Numbered from the stretch's first letter, positions 18,265 to 27,380 are shown. The stretch is DNA of 64,000 nucleotides from Bacteroidales bacterium UBA1189 (GCA_002309805.1 DBYJ01000045.1:19743-83742); one strand, 5' to 3'. Translations and numbers: made by a program. The notes: a model not told the origin generated them from the letters alone.

Positions 18265-19542
18265 ATGATGAAAGAAACGCCCGTCCTGCTGCTTACGGGT
18301 TATTTAGGCAGCGGAAAGACAACTTTAGTCAACCGAATCCTCTCCAATAAACGGGGCATTCGCTTCGCGGTCATCGTCAACGATATCGGTGAAGTGAACA
18401 TCGATGCTGACCTCATCCAGAAGGGGGGCATCGTGGGGCAGAAGGAAGAGAGCCTCGTTGCCCTTCAGAACGGCTGCATCTGCTGCACGTTGAAGATGGA
18501 TCTCATCGAGCAACTGGGCGACATCATGAAGATGCAACGCTTCGACTATATCGTCATCGAAGCCAGCGGCATCTGCGAGCCGGAACCCATTGCCCGCACC
18601 ATTTGTTCCATTCCCTCGATGGGTTACGAGTATGTGGTGAAGGGCATTCCGCGCCTCGACTGCATCGTTACCGTTGTGGACGCTATGCGTATGCAGAGCG
18701 AGTTCGGCTGTGGCGACAACCTCCAGAAGACCGACTTGGAGGAGGACGACATCGAGAATCTGCTCATTCAGCAAATTGAGTTCTGCGACAAAATCCTGCT
18801 CAACAAAGCCTCCGAAGTCACTCTAGAGGAGTTGGGGCGCATGGAGAGCATCATCCGCGCCCTGCAGCCGAAGGCTGAAATCATACGCTGCGACTACGCC
18901 AACGTGGATTTGGACAAGATTATCCACACCGGCTCCTTCGATTATGAGAATGTGGCTACCTCAGCCACATGGATTCAGAAGGTTGAGGAGGGCGCTCCTG
19001 CACCCGAGGACGACGAAGAGGATGAGGAAGAAGAACACCATCATCACCACCATCATCACGACGATGAAGAAGATCATCACCATCACGATGATGATGACGA
19101 CGATGATGAGGAGGAGGAACATCACCACCATCACCACCACCATCATCACGACGATGAGGGCGAGGCAGAGGAGTATGGCATCTCCACGTGGGTTTACTAC
19201 AGCCGTGCGCCCTTCGACATCAATAGGTTCGATTTCTTTATCAATAGGCATTGGCCGAAGCAGGTGATACGCGCAAAGGGCATGTGCTGGTTTCAGGACG
19301 ATCCGGATGTCTGCTACCTTTTCGAACAGGCAGGGCGTCAGTTCTCCCTGAAGAACATAGGGCAGTGGTTTGCCACGATGCCTGAGGATGAGCTGCGTCA
19401 TCAGCTTGAGGTGGACGCTACGCTTCAGCGCGACTGGGACGAGGAGTACGGCGACCGTATGCAGAAGCTTGTTTTCATCGGGCAGCATCTGGACAAAGAT
19501 GCCCTGCGCCAAGCCCTCGACAACTGCCAAGTAGATTTCTAA
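18265..19542 (+). CDS. CobW/ZNG1-type metallochaperone GTPase with His/Asp-rich loop
   Basis: G3E-family GTPase of the CobW/COG0523 (ZNG1-like) group, thought to deliver Zn or Co to client enzymes. Seen: P-loop GYLGSGKT (12-19), the metal motif CICC (71-74), the VIEASGICEP switch region (97-106), guanine motif LLNKAS in place of NKxD, and the C-terminal CobW domain (about 307-423, WVYYSRAPFD...). Residues about 249-302 form an extremely acidic and His-rich insert with 22 histidines in three blocks, a likely metal reservoir. 425 residues. Follows the DUF1460 gene by 18 nt. No zinc-uptake genes or Zur box are visible here. Confidence 0.9.
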   Translation: MMKETPVLLLTGYLGSGKTTLVNRILSNKRGIRFAVIVNDIGEVNIDADLIQKGGIVGQKEESLVALQNGCICCTLKMDLIEQLGDIMKMQRFDYIVIEASGICEPEPIARTICSIPSMGYEYVVKGIPRLDCIVTVVDAMRMQSEFGCGDNLQKTDLEEDDIENLLIQQIEFCDKILLNKASEVTLEELGRMESIIRALQPKAEIIRCDYANVDLDKIIHTGSFDYENVATSATWIQKVEEGAPAPEDDEEDEEEEHHHHHHHHDDEEDHHHHDDDDDDDEEEEHHHHHHHHHHDDEGEAEEYGISTWVYYSRAPFDINRFDFFINRHWPKQVIRAKGMCWFQDDPDVCYLFEQAGRQFSLKNIGQWFATMPEDELRHQLEVDATLQRDWDEEYGDRMQKLVFIGQHLDKDALRQALDNCQVDF

Positions 19543-19582
19543 TTATCAATTATCAATTTCCATTTTTCAATCTTCAATCTTA
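19541..19582. repeat. Heptanucleotide repeats between the GTPase and TIM-barrel genes
   Basis: Six in-phase 7-nt units: AATTATC, AATTATC, AATTTCC, ATTTTTC, AATCTTC, AATCTTA. They begin at the last base of the GTPase stop codon and fill the gap up to the next start. Confidence 0.8.
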
Positions 19583-19587
19583 ACAAA

Positions 19588-20448
19588 GTGGACAGACGAG
19601 GTTTTCTGAAAGCAGGCGCAGCGGGTGCTGCCCTGTTGGCTGTGCCCGAAGTGGCACTAGGGCGTATGGCGGAGGCGGCTCCGTCAGACAACGGTATGAA
19701 GAAGGTGCGCACGAATGCGGACAAGTTCCATCTAGGTATGGCAGGTTATACGTTTGTCAACTTCGACCTTGATACGACGCTCCGCATCATGCAGCGCCTC
19801 GATGTGCATTGGCTCTGCATCAAGGACTTCCACCTTCCTCTTGACAGTACTGACGAGCAGATTCGCGCATTTCATGCGAAACTGGCCGAGAAAGACGTCA
19901 CGGGTTATGCCGTAGGACCAATCTACATGAAGAGCGAGGCGGAGGTAGATCGCGCGTTTGCCTATGCCCAGCGCGTAGGCGTGAAGCTGGTTGTCAGCGT
20001 GCCCAACTACGAACTGCTGCCCTATGTGGAGAAGAAGGTGCAGGAGTACGACTTCCGCACGGCCATCCATTTGCACGGCCCTGACATGAAACTTTATCCC
20101 GACGCTACGGACATCTGGAACAACGTGAAGAACCTCGACCCGCGCATCGGCATGTGCCTTGACATCGGGCATGACATGCGTTTCGGTGCCGATCCCATCC
20201 GCGACCTTAAACGCTATGCCAGCCGTGTGTTCGACATCCATCTGAAGGACGTTACAGGCAACACGCGCGAAGGACGCGCCATTGAGTTGGGACGTGGGAA
20301 GATTGACTTCCCCCGCTTCGTGAAGATGCTCCGCAAGGTAGGTTATGCAGGATCGTGCAGCCTTGAGTACGAGAAGGACATGAAGGATCCCTTCCTTGGC
20401 ATTGCCGAGAGTGTGGGTTACTTCCGCTCTGTCTGCGACAACGTCTGA
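19588..20448 (+). CDS. Tat-exported sugar phosphate isomerase/epimerase-like TIM barrel protein
   Basis: AP-endonuclease-2 type TIM barrel (xylose isomerase-like) of the kind labelled sugar phosphate isomerase/epimerase. 286 residues from a GTG start. The N terminus DRRGFLKAGAAGAAL is a twin-arginine signal, so the enzyme probably works in the periplasm. Metal-binding residues are suggested by MCLDIGHDMRFG (about residues 188-200), FDIHLKDVTG (about 213-222) and the C-terminal SLEYEKD (about 260-266). Substrate unknown. Last gene of the tamB run; a terminator follows. Confidence 0.82.
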   Translation: MDRRGFLKAGAAGAALLAVPEVALGRMAEAAPSDNGMKKVRTNADKFHLGMAGYTFVNFDLDTTLRIMQRLDVHWLCIKDFHLPLDSTDEQIRAFHAKLAEKDVTGYAVGPIYMKSEAEVDRAFAYAQRVGVKLVVSVPNYELLPYVEKKVQEYDFRTAIHLHGPDMKLYPDATDIWNNVKNLDPRIGMCLDIGHDMRFGADPIRDLKRYASRVFDIHLKDVTGNTREGRAIELGRGKIDFPRFVKMLRKVGYAGSCSLEYEKDMKDPFLGIAESVGYFRSVCDNV

Positions 20449-20470
20449 CGGCGTCTTGTCATCCCAAAAG

Positions 20471-20503
20471 AAAAGGGGAAACTTCAGAAAAGTTTCCCCT
20501 TTC
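20471..20503. terminator. Bidirectional terminator between convergent genes
   Basis: AAAGGGGAAACTT / AAGTTTCCCCTTT inverted repeat with a 4-6 nt loop, between the TIM-barrel gene and the convergent lipoprotein gene; A and T runs on both flanks. Confidence 0.85.
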
Positions 20504-20521
20504 CTGCTTTCCGTCAGTTGC

Positions 20522-21439
20522 TTACTTCTCTTCGAGATTGAAGGCGATGGTGGCATTGTAAGTCTTGCCGGCATCCGTCACACTGCCCGAGAGGGTGAGG
20601 GTATAGTAGCTCACCTTCTTGTAGGTCTCGACGGTGAAGGTGGCCTTGCCGCTCTCGTATTCGAACATTTTCTCGTCGCCGTCCCAGGCATAGTTCAGCT
20701 CGCCTGTCTTCTCGTTTTTCCAGTTCCACATGCCGACGAAGATCTTGCCGTTCTCGAAGAGGACGATGAACGAGCCCGTCTGGGTGAACATGATGTCCGT
20801 AATATTCATCTTCTCAGGGATATTGGCATCTAGCTGGGGTGCCTTCTCCTTGGCGTAGGCGAAGATGGCGTTGAAACTGGCGGCATCGGGAGCCTCGAAA
20901 ATCTTGGTGGCCTTCACGGCGCCGTCAAGGGTGATGTGCGTGTAGCAAATTTTCCAGTTACGGCAGAGATCCTGCGTGAGGTTGCTGTCAGAGACTTTTT
21001 CAACGACTTCAACGGCGTAAGTGACACCCTCGTCGACATTGCTGTTCAGGAATAACTTGGCGGAGGTGATGGCGCCTTCGGCGTTCTTGAGCAGCTGCAG
21101 GTGGCAGATGAACTTGTTGCTGTCGTCGTAAATGGTGTAGACGTCGCCCGTGACCTCGTAGCGTCCGTAGATGTACTCGGGGATGACGGTGTTGGCGCGT
21201 GTGGAGGGAGCCGATTGTTCCGGGAGAGCCTTGGCCATGATGGCCTTGCCGGTTTCAGTGAGGATGATGTCGGTGAATGGGGCGTCACCCTTGATGGAGA
21301 GGCTGACGGCTTTTTCCTTCAGTTCCGGTGTCTTCATTTCAGGCGTTTGGATGTCGTTGTCTTCGCCGCCGCCCTTGTTGCAGGCGCAGATAAGGGGAAG
21401 AATGCATGCTAATGATAGGCAGAATAAAATCTTTTTCAT
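20522..21439 (-). CDS. Lipoprotein of unknown function
   Basis: 305-residue predicted lipoprotein: basic start MKKILF, hydrophobic core, and lipobox LICAC with the acylated Cys near residue 20, followed by KGGGED, acidic residues that in Bacteroidetes often signal surface export. The mature part begins with a Pro/Glu-rich linker and is beta-rich (TFTVETYKKVSYYTLTLSG near the end). I recognise no catalytic motif. It follows the outer-membrane protein gene by 47 nt on the same strand, so the two probably form one transcript. Confidence 0.75.
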   Translation of the reverse strand: MKKILFCLSLACILPLICACNKGGGEDNDIQTPEMKTPELKEKAVSLSIKGDAPFTDIILTETGKAIMAKALPEQSAPSTRANTVIPEYIYGRYEVTGDVYTIYDDSNKFICHLQLLKNAEGAITSAKLFLNSNVDEGVTYAVEVVEKVSDSNLTQDLCRNWKICYTHITLDGAVKATKIFEAPDAASFNAIFAYAKEKAPQLDANIPEKMNITDIMFTQTGSFIVLFENGKIFVGMWNWKNEKTGELNYAWDGDEKMFEYESGKATFTVETYKKVSYYTLTLSGSVTDAGKTYNATIAFNLEEK

Positions 21440-21486
21440 ACGATGATAGGTTTGTTAGTTCGGCATAGCCGAAGGGGTTATTCACT

Positions 21487-22224
21487 TTAGAAACAATAGT
21501 ATAGTCGCAGGTTGAGGACGGGATAAACGGGGATTCCCGAAATGATGTCGTAGTACTTTTTGAACTCAGCGTTGTTGATGTCATCCGGCGTGATGGATGC
21601 CCACTCCTCTTCGTCAGGCGACCAGGCATTGAGGGTAATGGCTCCCCAGTACTGCACACCGAGGTCGAGTGCTAGGTTCAGGTGATGATCCGACACGGGA
21701 CGGCCGAAGCCAACACCCACATAGGGCTTCATGGAAGCTGCCTGCACGCTGAGGCGGACCTTGCCGTTCTCGTCCAGCGTGACGGCCTTGCCGCCCACCA
21801 TGATGCCTTCACCTTTGCCGATGCCTTTCAGCTCGGTAGTGTTCTGTGCGCGGATGAAGTCTGCAGTACCCATGTAGAGGCCCGTGGTGAGGTGGAACGA
21901 ACTCTCGGGGAAGGGGTAGATGTCGGCCAGCACCTTGCCGTCGATCTTGTGAAGACTGCCCTTCACGATGGCGGAGTACTGGATGTTCTTGACGGAGTAT
22001 GGAATGGTGAACGACTTGCCGATAAGCTCGGGTAGTGCCGACACACCGGCGCGCAGCGTGACGAAGCGTGTGACGTGCGAAGCCAGTTCAAGGCCTGCAC
22101 CGGCGGTTCCCACCTCGACGCCGACAGCCAAACGGTCGAAGATATATTCTTCAGCAGAAGCGGCTCCATTGCCAAGCATCAGCAGGGCGGTGCAAATAAT
22201 GAGATAGAATTTGTTGGCTTTCAT
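21487..22224 (-). CDS. Outer-membrane beta-barrel-like protein, unknown function
   Basis: 245 residues from ATG 22224; this start gives a good signal peptide (MKANKFYLIICTALLML... cut near ASA) and lies just below the promoter, whereas the open frame continues upstream through the promoter. The mature part alternates hydrophobic and polar residues with many Gly and aromatic residues (GVEVGTAGAGLELA, MKPYVGVGFGRP, LDLGVQYWGAI) and ends in YPVLNLRLYYCF, a terminal aromatic typical of outer-membrane barrels. Likely porin-like or PorT-like, without further detail. Confidence 0.7.
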   Translation of the reverse strand: MKANKFYLIICTALLMLGNGAASAEEYIFDRLAVGVEVGTAGAGLELASHVTRFVTLRAGVSALPELIGKSFTIPYSVKNIQYSAIVKGSLHKIDGKVLADIYPFPESSFHLTTGLYMGTADFIRAQNTTELKGIGKGEGIMVGGKAVTLDENGKVRLSVQAASMKPYVGVGFGRPVSDHHLNLALDLGVQYWGAITLNAWSPDEEEWASITPDDINNAEFKKYYDIISGIPVYPVLNLRLYYCF

Positions 22225-22266
22225 TTTGTTGTAATTATTAAGTTTATTCTTTTCCAATATCGGGTA

Positions 22267-22298
22267 CAAAGTTAATGCTTTTTCTTTTAATATGCAAA
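22267..22298 (-). promoter_or_regulatory. Promoter of the outer-membrane protein/lipoprotein pair
   Basis: Minus strand shows TTTG (22298-22295) and TAACTTTG (22274-22267) with correct spacing, 43 nt before the ATG at 22224. Confidence 0.75.
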
Positions 22299-22422
22299 TT
22301 TTTTGGCGAAAATCGGCAGCCATTCGCTTTCCCAGCGATAGGTGGGGCTTAATGTTCTTAAAGCTCTTAGAGCAGTTAGGGGGCGAAGGCTGGGGGCGCC
22401 ATCTTCCACGTAAGTACTCTAT

Positions 22423-22506
22423 CATTGCAGGCAACTGCTTTTCCAATGCAGGCAACTGAGCATGCAGCGTAAGCAATCGGGCACGTGGTATAAGCGACCA
22501 CCGGCT
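22423..22506. repeat. Four phased 21-nt degenerate repeats (family D)
   Basis: Units start at 22423, 22444, 22465 and 22486. The first two share ATGCAGGCAACTG; the third and fourth share TAAGC at the equivalent site. They are in the 969-nt gap between the outer-membrane protein gene and the exchanger gene; the rest of that gap holds a terminator, tRNA-Arg and promoters. Confidence 0.6.
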
Positions 22507-22806
22507 CCACAAAGTCACAATGTCACACTTTTTCCAGCCAGGGTAAATGATACTCTGCTTAATTTGTTGATTTGTCGGTGTCTAAGTGTTTGGTATGGTG
22601 GGCTGTATTCCTGGTGCTTTAGGAGCCTTTTTCGAAAAAGAATAGTAGCTCTCTTTCAGAAATCACTCTTTTTTTCTGAAACTTGGCGCTTTTTTGTGGG
22701 AAGAGGGAAGCGCTTTTCGGCTCGGTTATGTTGGTTTTGCTCGCCTATTAGTTGCTTTTTACCATCTTTTTTCGCTAAAAAACCTCTAGAATCGTTCAAA
22801 AAAAAG

Positions 22807-22836
22807 AAAAAGGATCTCTTTGTAAAGACCCTTTTT
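22807..22836 (-). terminator. Terminator after tRNA-Arg
   Basis: AAAAAGG / CCTTTTT arms with an inner CTTT/AAAG stem, 54 nt beyond the tRNA 3' end on the minus strand. Confidence 0.65.
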
Positions 22837-22889
22837 CCCGTACTTTCAGGGGCGAAAAAACTCTTGATTTTCTTTCCTTTCCCTTCTTG

Positions 22890-22963
22890 TGATTCCGTTG
22901 GGATTCGAACCCAAGGCCTGCTGCTTAGAAGGCAGCTGCTCTATCCAGCTGAGCTACGGAACC
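22890..22963 (-). tRNA. tRNA-Arg (anticodon TCT)
   Basis: Minus strand gives a full cloverleaf: acceptor GGTTCCG/CGGAATC with one G-U pair, D arm GCTC...GAGC, anticodon loop CTTCTAA (TCT, reading AGA/AGG), T arm TTGGG TTCGAAT CCCAA, and discriminator A at 22890. CCA is not encoded. Confidence 0.95.
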
Positions 22964-23089
22964 ATTTTTGTGGCTGCAAAGGTAAGGAAAAAAACACAAG
23001 TCTGAAATGAAAACGCAAAAAAAAGGGCTTTTCAAGAGCAAAAAGGCCAAAAAATGCAAAAAAACGCTGCCTTTCCGCCGAAAAACGTG

Positions 23090-23097
23090 TACCTTTG
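23090..23097 (+). promoter_or_regulatory. -7 box of the cation exchanger gene
   Basis: TACCTTTG about 97 nt upstream of the start codon; no clear -33 element. Confidence 0.5.
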
Positions 23098-23193
23098 CGC
23101 GACAAAATCAGAAGGGCAGAGGACATTCTTCCTCTCTTTGGTAGATTTTACAAATGCGAAATGAAATTAATAAGGAAACGTTTTTAGTTCGAT

Positions 23194-24159
23194 ATGTTGA
23201 CGGATGTTTTGTTGCTTCTGCTGGGGCTGCTCCTAGTGACGCTGGGGTCGGATTGGTTGGTCGATGGCGCGTCGGGCATTGCGCGTCGTGCAGGTGTGAC
23301 GGAGTTTGTGATTGGCATGACGGTGGTGGGCTTCGGCACCTCGATGCCCGAGTTGGTATCGAGCCTCTTTTCGGCTCTCGAGGGACATGGCGACATGGCC
23401 ATCGGAAACGTCACGGGTTCGAACATCTGCAACGTGCTGCTTATTTTGGGCGTCACGGGGTTGATTTCTCCCCTGTTTTATTCGAAGGAAAACATCCGTC
23501 GCGACATCCCCATCTGCATTGCCGTCACCGTGTTACTATCGCTGATGGTTCTGCGGTGGAATCCGCTGGGCACTCCCGTGGGTGTGAGTCGTTGGGACGG
23601 TGTCATCCTGCTGGTGTGTTTCGTGCTGTTTATGGTATATTCGTTCTGGACGGGCAAGCGTGAAGCCGTTTCGGACTCTCCGGATATTTCGGAGAAAAAA
23701 GGAACTTCGATGGCGAAAGCCGTGCTGCTGGTGCTGGCCGGTATAGCGGGGCTTGTCGTTGGCGGGAAACTGTTTGTCGATAACACTGTCGATGTGGCTC
23801 ATGCGCTGCATGTGTCCGATGCCTTCATTGCGGTGACGATGATGGCCTTTGGAACGTCGGTACCCGAGTTGGCTACCTGCATCGTGGCGGCGCTGAAGAA
23901 GAAGAACGACCTTGCGCTGGGTAACATCATCGGCTCGTGCATCTTCAACATCCTGCTTATTATCGGCGTGAGTGCTACCGTCACGCCGCTCAGCGTCTCA
24001 TCGCTGACGCGCGTTGATCTGGGTATTTTCCTGCTCTCGGCACTGTTGCTGCTGACGGCTGCCCTTTGCTTCCGCAAGCGTGTCATCGACCGTGCCGATG
24101 CCGTCATCTACCTCCTCTGCTACACCGCCTACGTCGTCTGGCTCTTCAGCATCCAGTAA
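23194..24159 (+). CDS. CaCA-family sodium/calcium exchanger (YrbG type)
   Basis: Inner-membrane Ca2+/cation antiporter with ten helices in two inverted repeats. Both alpha repeats are clear: GMTVVGFGTSMPELVSSL (about 45-62) with GNVTGSNICNVLL, and TMMAFGTSVPELATCI (about 212-227) with GNIIGSCIFNILL. 321 residues, normal for YrbG-like exchangers. A hydrophilic loop (SDSPDISEKKG, about 163-173) separates the halves. Given the Na+ pumps encoded in this window, Na+-driven Ca2+ export is plausible but inferred. Confidence 0.92.
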   Translation: MLTDVLLLLLGLLLVTLGSDWLVDGASGIARRAGVTEFVIGMTVVGFGTSMPELVSSLFSALEGHGDMAIGNVTGSNICNVLLILGVTGLISPLFYSKENIRRDIPICIAVTVLLSLMVLRWNPLGTPVGVSRWDGVILLVCFVLFMVYSFWTGKREAVSDSPDISEKKGTSMAKAVLLVLAGIAGLVVGGKLFVDNTVDVAHALHVSDAFIAVTMMAFGTSVPELATCIVAALKKKNDLALGNIIGSCIFNILLIIGVSATVTPLSVSSLTRVDLGIFLLSALLLLTAALCFRKRVIDRADAVIYLLCYTAYVVWLFSIQ

Positions 24160-24222
24160 GCACCCCGTCTTCTTACCATTTTCCCTGATTTTGCCATTGA
24201 ACCATATTTAATGGCGAATTTA

Positions 24223-24254
24223 TTTGCTTTTTCGCTCAGCTTGTTGTACTTTTG
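24223..24254 (+). promoter_or_regulatory. Promoter of thrS
   Basis: TTTG at 24223-24226 and TACTTTTG at 24247-24254, 29 nt before ATG 24284. Confidence 0.8.
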
Positions 24255-24283
24255 CAGCCAATTTTACAAAACGAAAGAAGATT

Positions 24284-26230
24284 ATGGTCAAAATCACGTT
24301 TCCCGACGGCTCCGTGAGGGAGTATCGCGAGGGTATCACAGGGCTTGAAATAGCCGAGAGCCTTAGTCAGCGTCTGGCACAGGAAGTGCTGGCATGCAGT
24401 GTTAATGGAGAAATCATCGAGCTCAACCGCCCCATAACTACCGACGCCACCATTAAGCTCCACAAGTGGGAGGACGACGAGGCAAAACACTCGTATTGGC
24501 ACACATCGGCTCACTTGCTGGCCGAGGCATTGCAGGAGCTCTATCCGAACATCCAGTTCGGCATTGGCCCTGCCATCGAGAACGGCTTCTATTACGATGT
24601 CGACCCCGGCGAGGGCGTCACCATCAAGGAGAGCGACCTGCCCGCCATCGAGAAGAAGATGGAGGAACTGGCTCATAAGGGCGAACCCCTCATCCGTCGC
24701 GAAATCAGTAAGGCGGACGCCCTGAAGGCGTTCGGCGACAGGGGCGAGACGTACAAGTGCGAGCTCATCAGCGACCTCGAGGACGGTACTATCACTACCT
24801 ATACGCAGGGTGCCTTCTCCGATCTCTGCCGTGGCCCTCACCTTACCACTACGGCTCCCATTAAGGCCATTAAGCTGCTCAGTGTGGCTGGTGCCTACTG
24901 GCGTGGCGATGAGCATCGTAAGATGATGACCCGCATCTACGGCATCACCTTCCCCAAGAAGAAGATGCTCGATGAATACCTCGTGCTGCTTGAGGAAGCC
25001 AAGAAACGCGACCATCGCAAGATTGGTAAGGAGATGGAGCTCTTCATGTTCTCCGATATGGTGGGCAAGGGGCTTCCCATCTGGCTGCCGAAGGGTACTG
25101 CTCTGCGCCTGCGTCTTCAGGACGCCCTCTCGCGCATTCAGAAGCGTTTCGGCTACCAGCAGGTCATCACTCCGCACATCGGCGGTAAAAACCTCTACGT
25201 CACCAGTGGACATTGGGATCACTACGGCAAGGATTCATTCCAACCCATCACTACCCCCGAGGAGGGCGAGGTCTATCTGTTGAAGCCGATGAACTGCCCC
25301 CACCACTGCATGATCTTCAAGAACCAGCCGCGCTCATACAAAGAGTTGCCGCTGCGTCTGGCCGAGTTCGGCACCGTCTATCGTTACGAGCAGAGCGGCG
25401 AGCTGCACGGATTGACCCGCGTCCGCTCGTTCACGCAGGACGACGCCCACATCTTCTGCCGCCCCGATCAGGTGAAAGAAGAGTTCTGCCGCGTGATGGA
25501 CATTATTGAAATCATCTTCAAGGCGCTGAACTTCGATAATTTCGAAGCCCAGATCAGCCTTCGCGACCCCAACGACCACGAGAAGTACGTGGGCAGCGAT
25601 GAACTCTGGCAGACAGCTGAGCAGAACATCATCGATGCCTGCAACGAGAAGGGCATGAAAGCCAAGATTGAGTATGGCGAGGCAGCTTTCTACGGCCCCA
25701 AGCTCGACTTCATGGTGAAGGACGCGCTGGGACGCCGCTGGCAGCTGGGCACTATTCAGGTCGATTACAACCTGCCCGAGCGTTTCCAACTCGAATACGT
25801 CGGCAGCGACGGCGAGCGCCACCGTCCCGTGATGATTCACCGTGCCCCCTTCGGCTCGATGGAACGCTTTGTGGCTGTGCTCATTGAGCATACGGGCGGC
25901 AAGTTCCCCCTCTGGCTCACACCCGACCAGGTGGCCATCCTCCCCATCAGCGACAAGTTTATCCCCTACGCTGAGCAGGTGCAGGCAGAGTTGGAGAAGA
26001 TGGACGTGCGCGCCATCATTGACGACCGCAGCGAGAAGATCGGCCGTAAGATTCGCGACACCGAAGTCAAGCACATCCCCTACATGCTCATCGTTGGCGA
26101 GAAGGAGGCTGCCGAAGGTCTCGTCTCCGTCCGTCGTCAGGGCGGTAACGGCGATATGGGCAACATGACTATCGGCGCTTTTGGAAAAATCATTGCTGAC
26201 GAAGTCAGCGAACAAATCAGCAAGTGGTAA
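24284..26230 (+). CDS. thrS: Threonine--tRNA ligase
   Basis: Class II aminoacyl-tRNA synthetase charging tRNA-Thr. 648 residues from ATG 24284; the open frame runs further upstream but that part overlaps the promoter. Domains: TGS (about 1-63), editing domain with [11 protein letters not shown] (about 73-83), catalytic core with KPMNCPHHC (zinc Cys near 340), motif 2 [13 protein letters not shown] and motif 3 [11 protein letters not shown], then the anticodon-binding domain (about 545-648). Followed by infC-rpmI-rplT, the classical bacterial order, but infC has its own promoter. Confidence 0.98.
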   Translation: MVKITFPDGSVREYREGITGLEIAESLSQRLAQEVLACSVNGEIIELNRPITTDATIKLHKWEDDEAKHSYWHTSAHLLAEALQELYPNIQFGIGPAIENGFYYDVDPGEGVTIKESDLPAIEKKMEELAHKGEPLIRREISKADALKAFGDRGETYKCELISDLEDGTITTYTQGAFSDLCRGPHLTTTAPIKAIKLLSVAGAYWRGDEHRKMMTRIYGITFPKKKMLDEYLVLLEEAKKRDHRKIGKEMELFMFSDMVGKGLPIWLPKGTALRLRLQDALSRIQKRFGYQQVITPHIGGKNLYVTSGHWDHYGKDSFQPITTPEEGEVYLLKPMNCPHHCMIFKNQPRSYKELPLRLAEFGTVYRYEQSGELHGLTRVRSFTQDDAHIFCRPDQVKEEFCRVMDIIEIIFKALNFDNFEAQISLRDPNDHEKYVGSDELWQTAEQNIIDACNEKGMKAKIEYGEAAFYGPKLDFMVKDALGRRWQLGTIQVDYNLPERFQLEYVGSDGERHRPVMIHRAPFGSMERFVAVLIEHTGGKFPLWLTPDQVAILPISDKFIPYAEQVQAELEKMDVRAIIDDRSEKIGRKIRDTEVKHIPYMLIVGEKEAAEGLVSVRRQGGNGDMGNMTIGAFGKIIADEVSEQISKW

Positions 26231-26283
26231 TATCGAGATAGAGGTAAAAGGTTATCATTTAGAGAAAATTTTTCAGAAAAAAG

Positions 26284-26314
26284 TTTGTGGGTCGCTGATT
26301 TTGCACTAACTTTG
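26284..26314 (+). promoter_or_regulatory. Promoter of the infC-rpmI-rplT operon
   Basis: TTTG at 26284-26287 and TAACTTTG at 26307-26314 with 19-nt spacing; start codon 76 nt further on, leaving room for a leader. Confidence 0.8.
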
Positions 26315-26389
26315 CGCCCGCTTTTGAAAAAGAACCCAATTAGTCGATAAAAAAACAGTAACAATAAACAGAAAAACAGTTCATACTGA

Positions 26390-26980
26390 ATGAAAGGTGA
26401 CAACCAAAAAGATCAGTACCGTATCAACGAGCAGATACGTTCGAGGGAAGTGAGAATCGTGGGCGAAGGCATCGAATCGCGTGTCGTTCCTTTGGAGATA
26501 GCTTTGCGCATCGCCGAAGGTCGTGACGAGGATGTCGTCGAAATCAGCCCTACGGCCAATCCCCCTGTTTGTCGCATTATCGACTATTCGAAGTTCCTCT
26601 ATCAGCAGAAGAAGAAAGCTAAGGAGCAGAAAGCTAAGCAGGCGCGCATCGATGTGAAGGAAATCCGCTTTGGCCCTCAGACAGACGATCACGACTACAA
26701 CTTCAAGCTCAAGCATGCCAAAGGCTTCCTGCAGGACGGCGACAAGGTGAAGGCCTATGTGTTTTTCCGCGGGCGCTCTATATTATATAAGGAACAGGGC
26801 GAAACCCTTCTCATGCGTTTTGCTCAGGATCTTGACGAATTCGGCTCCGTCAGCCAGATGCCTATCCTTGAAGGCAAGCGCATGACAATGTTCATCAGCC
26901 CTAAGAAAGGCGCAGGCAAGAAAACCGCTCCCGCTCCCAAACCGGCAAAAAGTGAAAAAGAAGAAGATAAGCAGCAGTAG
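26390..26980 (+). CDS. infC: Translation initiation factor IF-3
   Basis: IF-3 binds the 30S subunit and monitors start-codon selection. 196 residues: N-terminal domain with [20 protein letters not shown] pattern, lysine-rich linker (about 68-85, [13 protein letters not shown]) and C-terminal domain [18 protein letters not shown]. The Lys/Pro/Glu-rich tail after about residue 170 is longer than in enterobacteria and common in Bacteroidetes. Starts at ATG rather than the rare AUU seen in many bacteria, so IF-3 self-control at the start codon is not suggested. Confidence 0.97.
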   Translation: MKGDNQKDQYRINEQIRSREVRIVGEGIESRVVPLEIALRIAEGRDEDVVEISPTANPPVCRIIDYSKFLYQQKKKAKEQKAKQARIDVKEIRFGPQTDDHDYNFKLKHAKGFLQDGDKVKAYVFFRGRSILYKEQGETLLMRFAQDLDEFGSVSQMPILEGKRMTMFISPKKGAGKKTAPAPKPAKSEKEEDKQQ

Positions 26981-27065
26981 AATCATCAATTAGTAAGAAA
27001 CGGCGCCTGCGCCTCTGGTATAGTGCGTTGGAGCCATTAATAATAACCAATTAATAATTTAAAAC

Positions 27066-27263
27066 ATGCCAAAAGTAAAGACGAACTCCGGTTCTAAAAA
27101 AAGATTCGCTCTTACCGGAACGGGTAAAATCAAGCGTAAACACGCTTACCACAGTCACATTCTGACCAAGAAGACGAAGAAACAAAAACGCAACCTTGAC
27201 AAGTTTGCCATCATTGAGAAGGCTAACCGCAGTCAGGTGCGCGAACTTCTGGCCATGAAGTAA
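27066..27263 (+). CDS. rpmI: 50S ribosomal protein L35
   Basis: 65-residue very basic protein starting MPKVKTNSGSKKRF, the usual L35 N terminus, with the TGTGKIKRKHAYHSHIL motif. Encoded 85 nt after infC and 117 nt before rplT. Confidence 0.97.
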   Translation: MPKVKTNSGSKKRFALTGTGKIKRKHAYHSHILTKKTKKQKRNLDKFAIIEKANRSQVRELLAMK

Positions 27264-27320
27264 TCAACGTAGTAAACCCAAAAAACGAGAGATTTTACCA
27301 AACAAAGTTATTCATCGAAC

Positions 27321-27359
27321 TGTCAGCTCATCCATAAGAGACCTTAACCGGCGCTGACA
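27321..27359 (+). promoter_or_regulatory. Candidate RNA stem-loop between rpmI and rplT
   Basis: TGTCAGC (27321-27327) pairs perfectly with GCTGACA (27353-27359) in the 117-nt spacer ahead of rplT. L20 is a known autogenous repressor in other phyla, so this could be a translational operator; no sequence match to a known L20 leader was checked. Confidence 0.35.
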
Positions 27360-27380
27360 TTCACAAAAAGTTACAAAACT

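Noticed and set aside
19006..19165. His/Asp codon run as an assembly artefact
   Set aside because: The frame stays open through it and the CobW C-terminal domain continues normally; similar loops are known in this GTPase group.
22462..23010. 182-codon plus-strand frame
   Set aside because: Contains the tRNA-Arg gene in antisense, a terminator and phased repeats; not coding.
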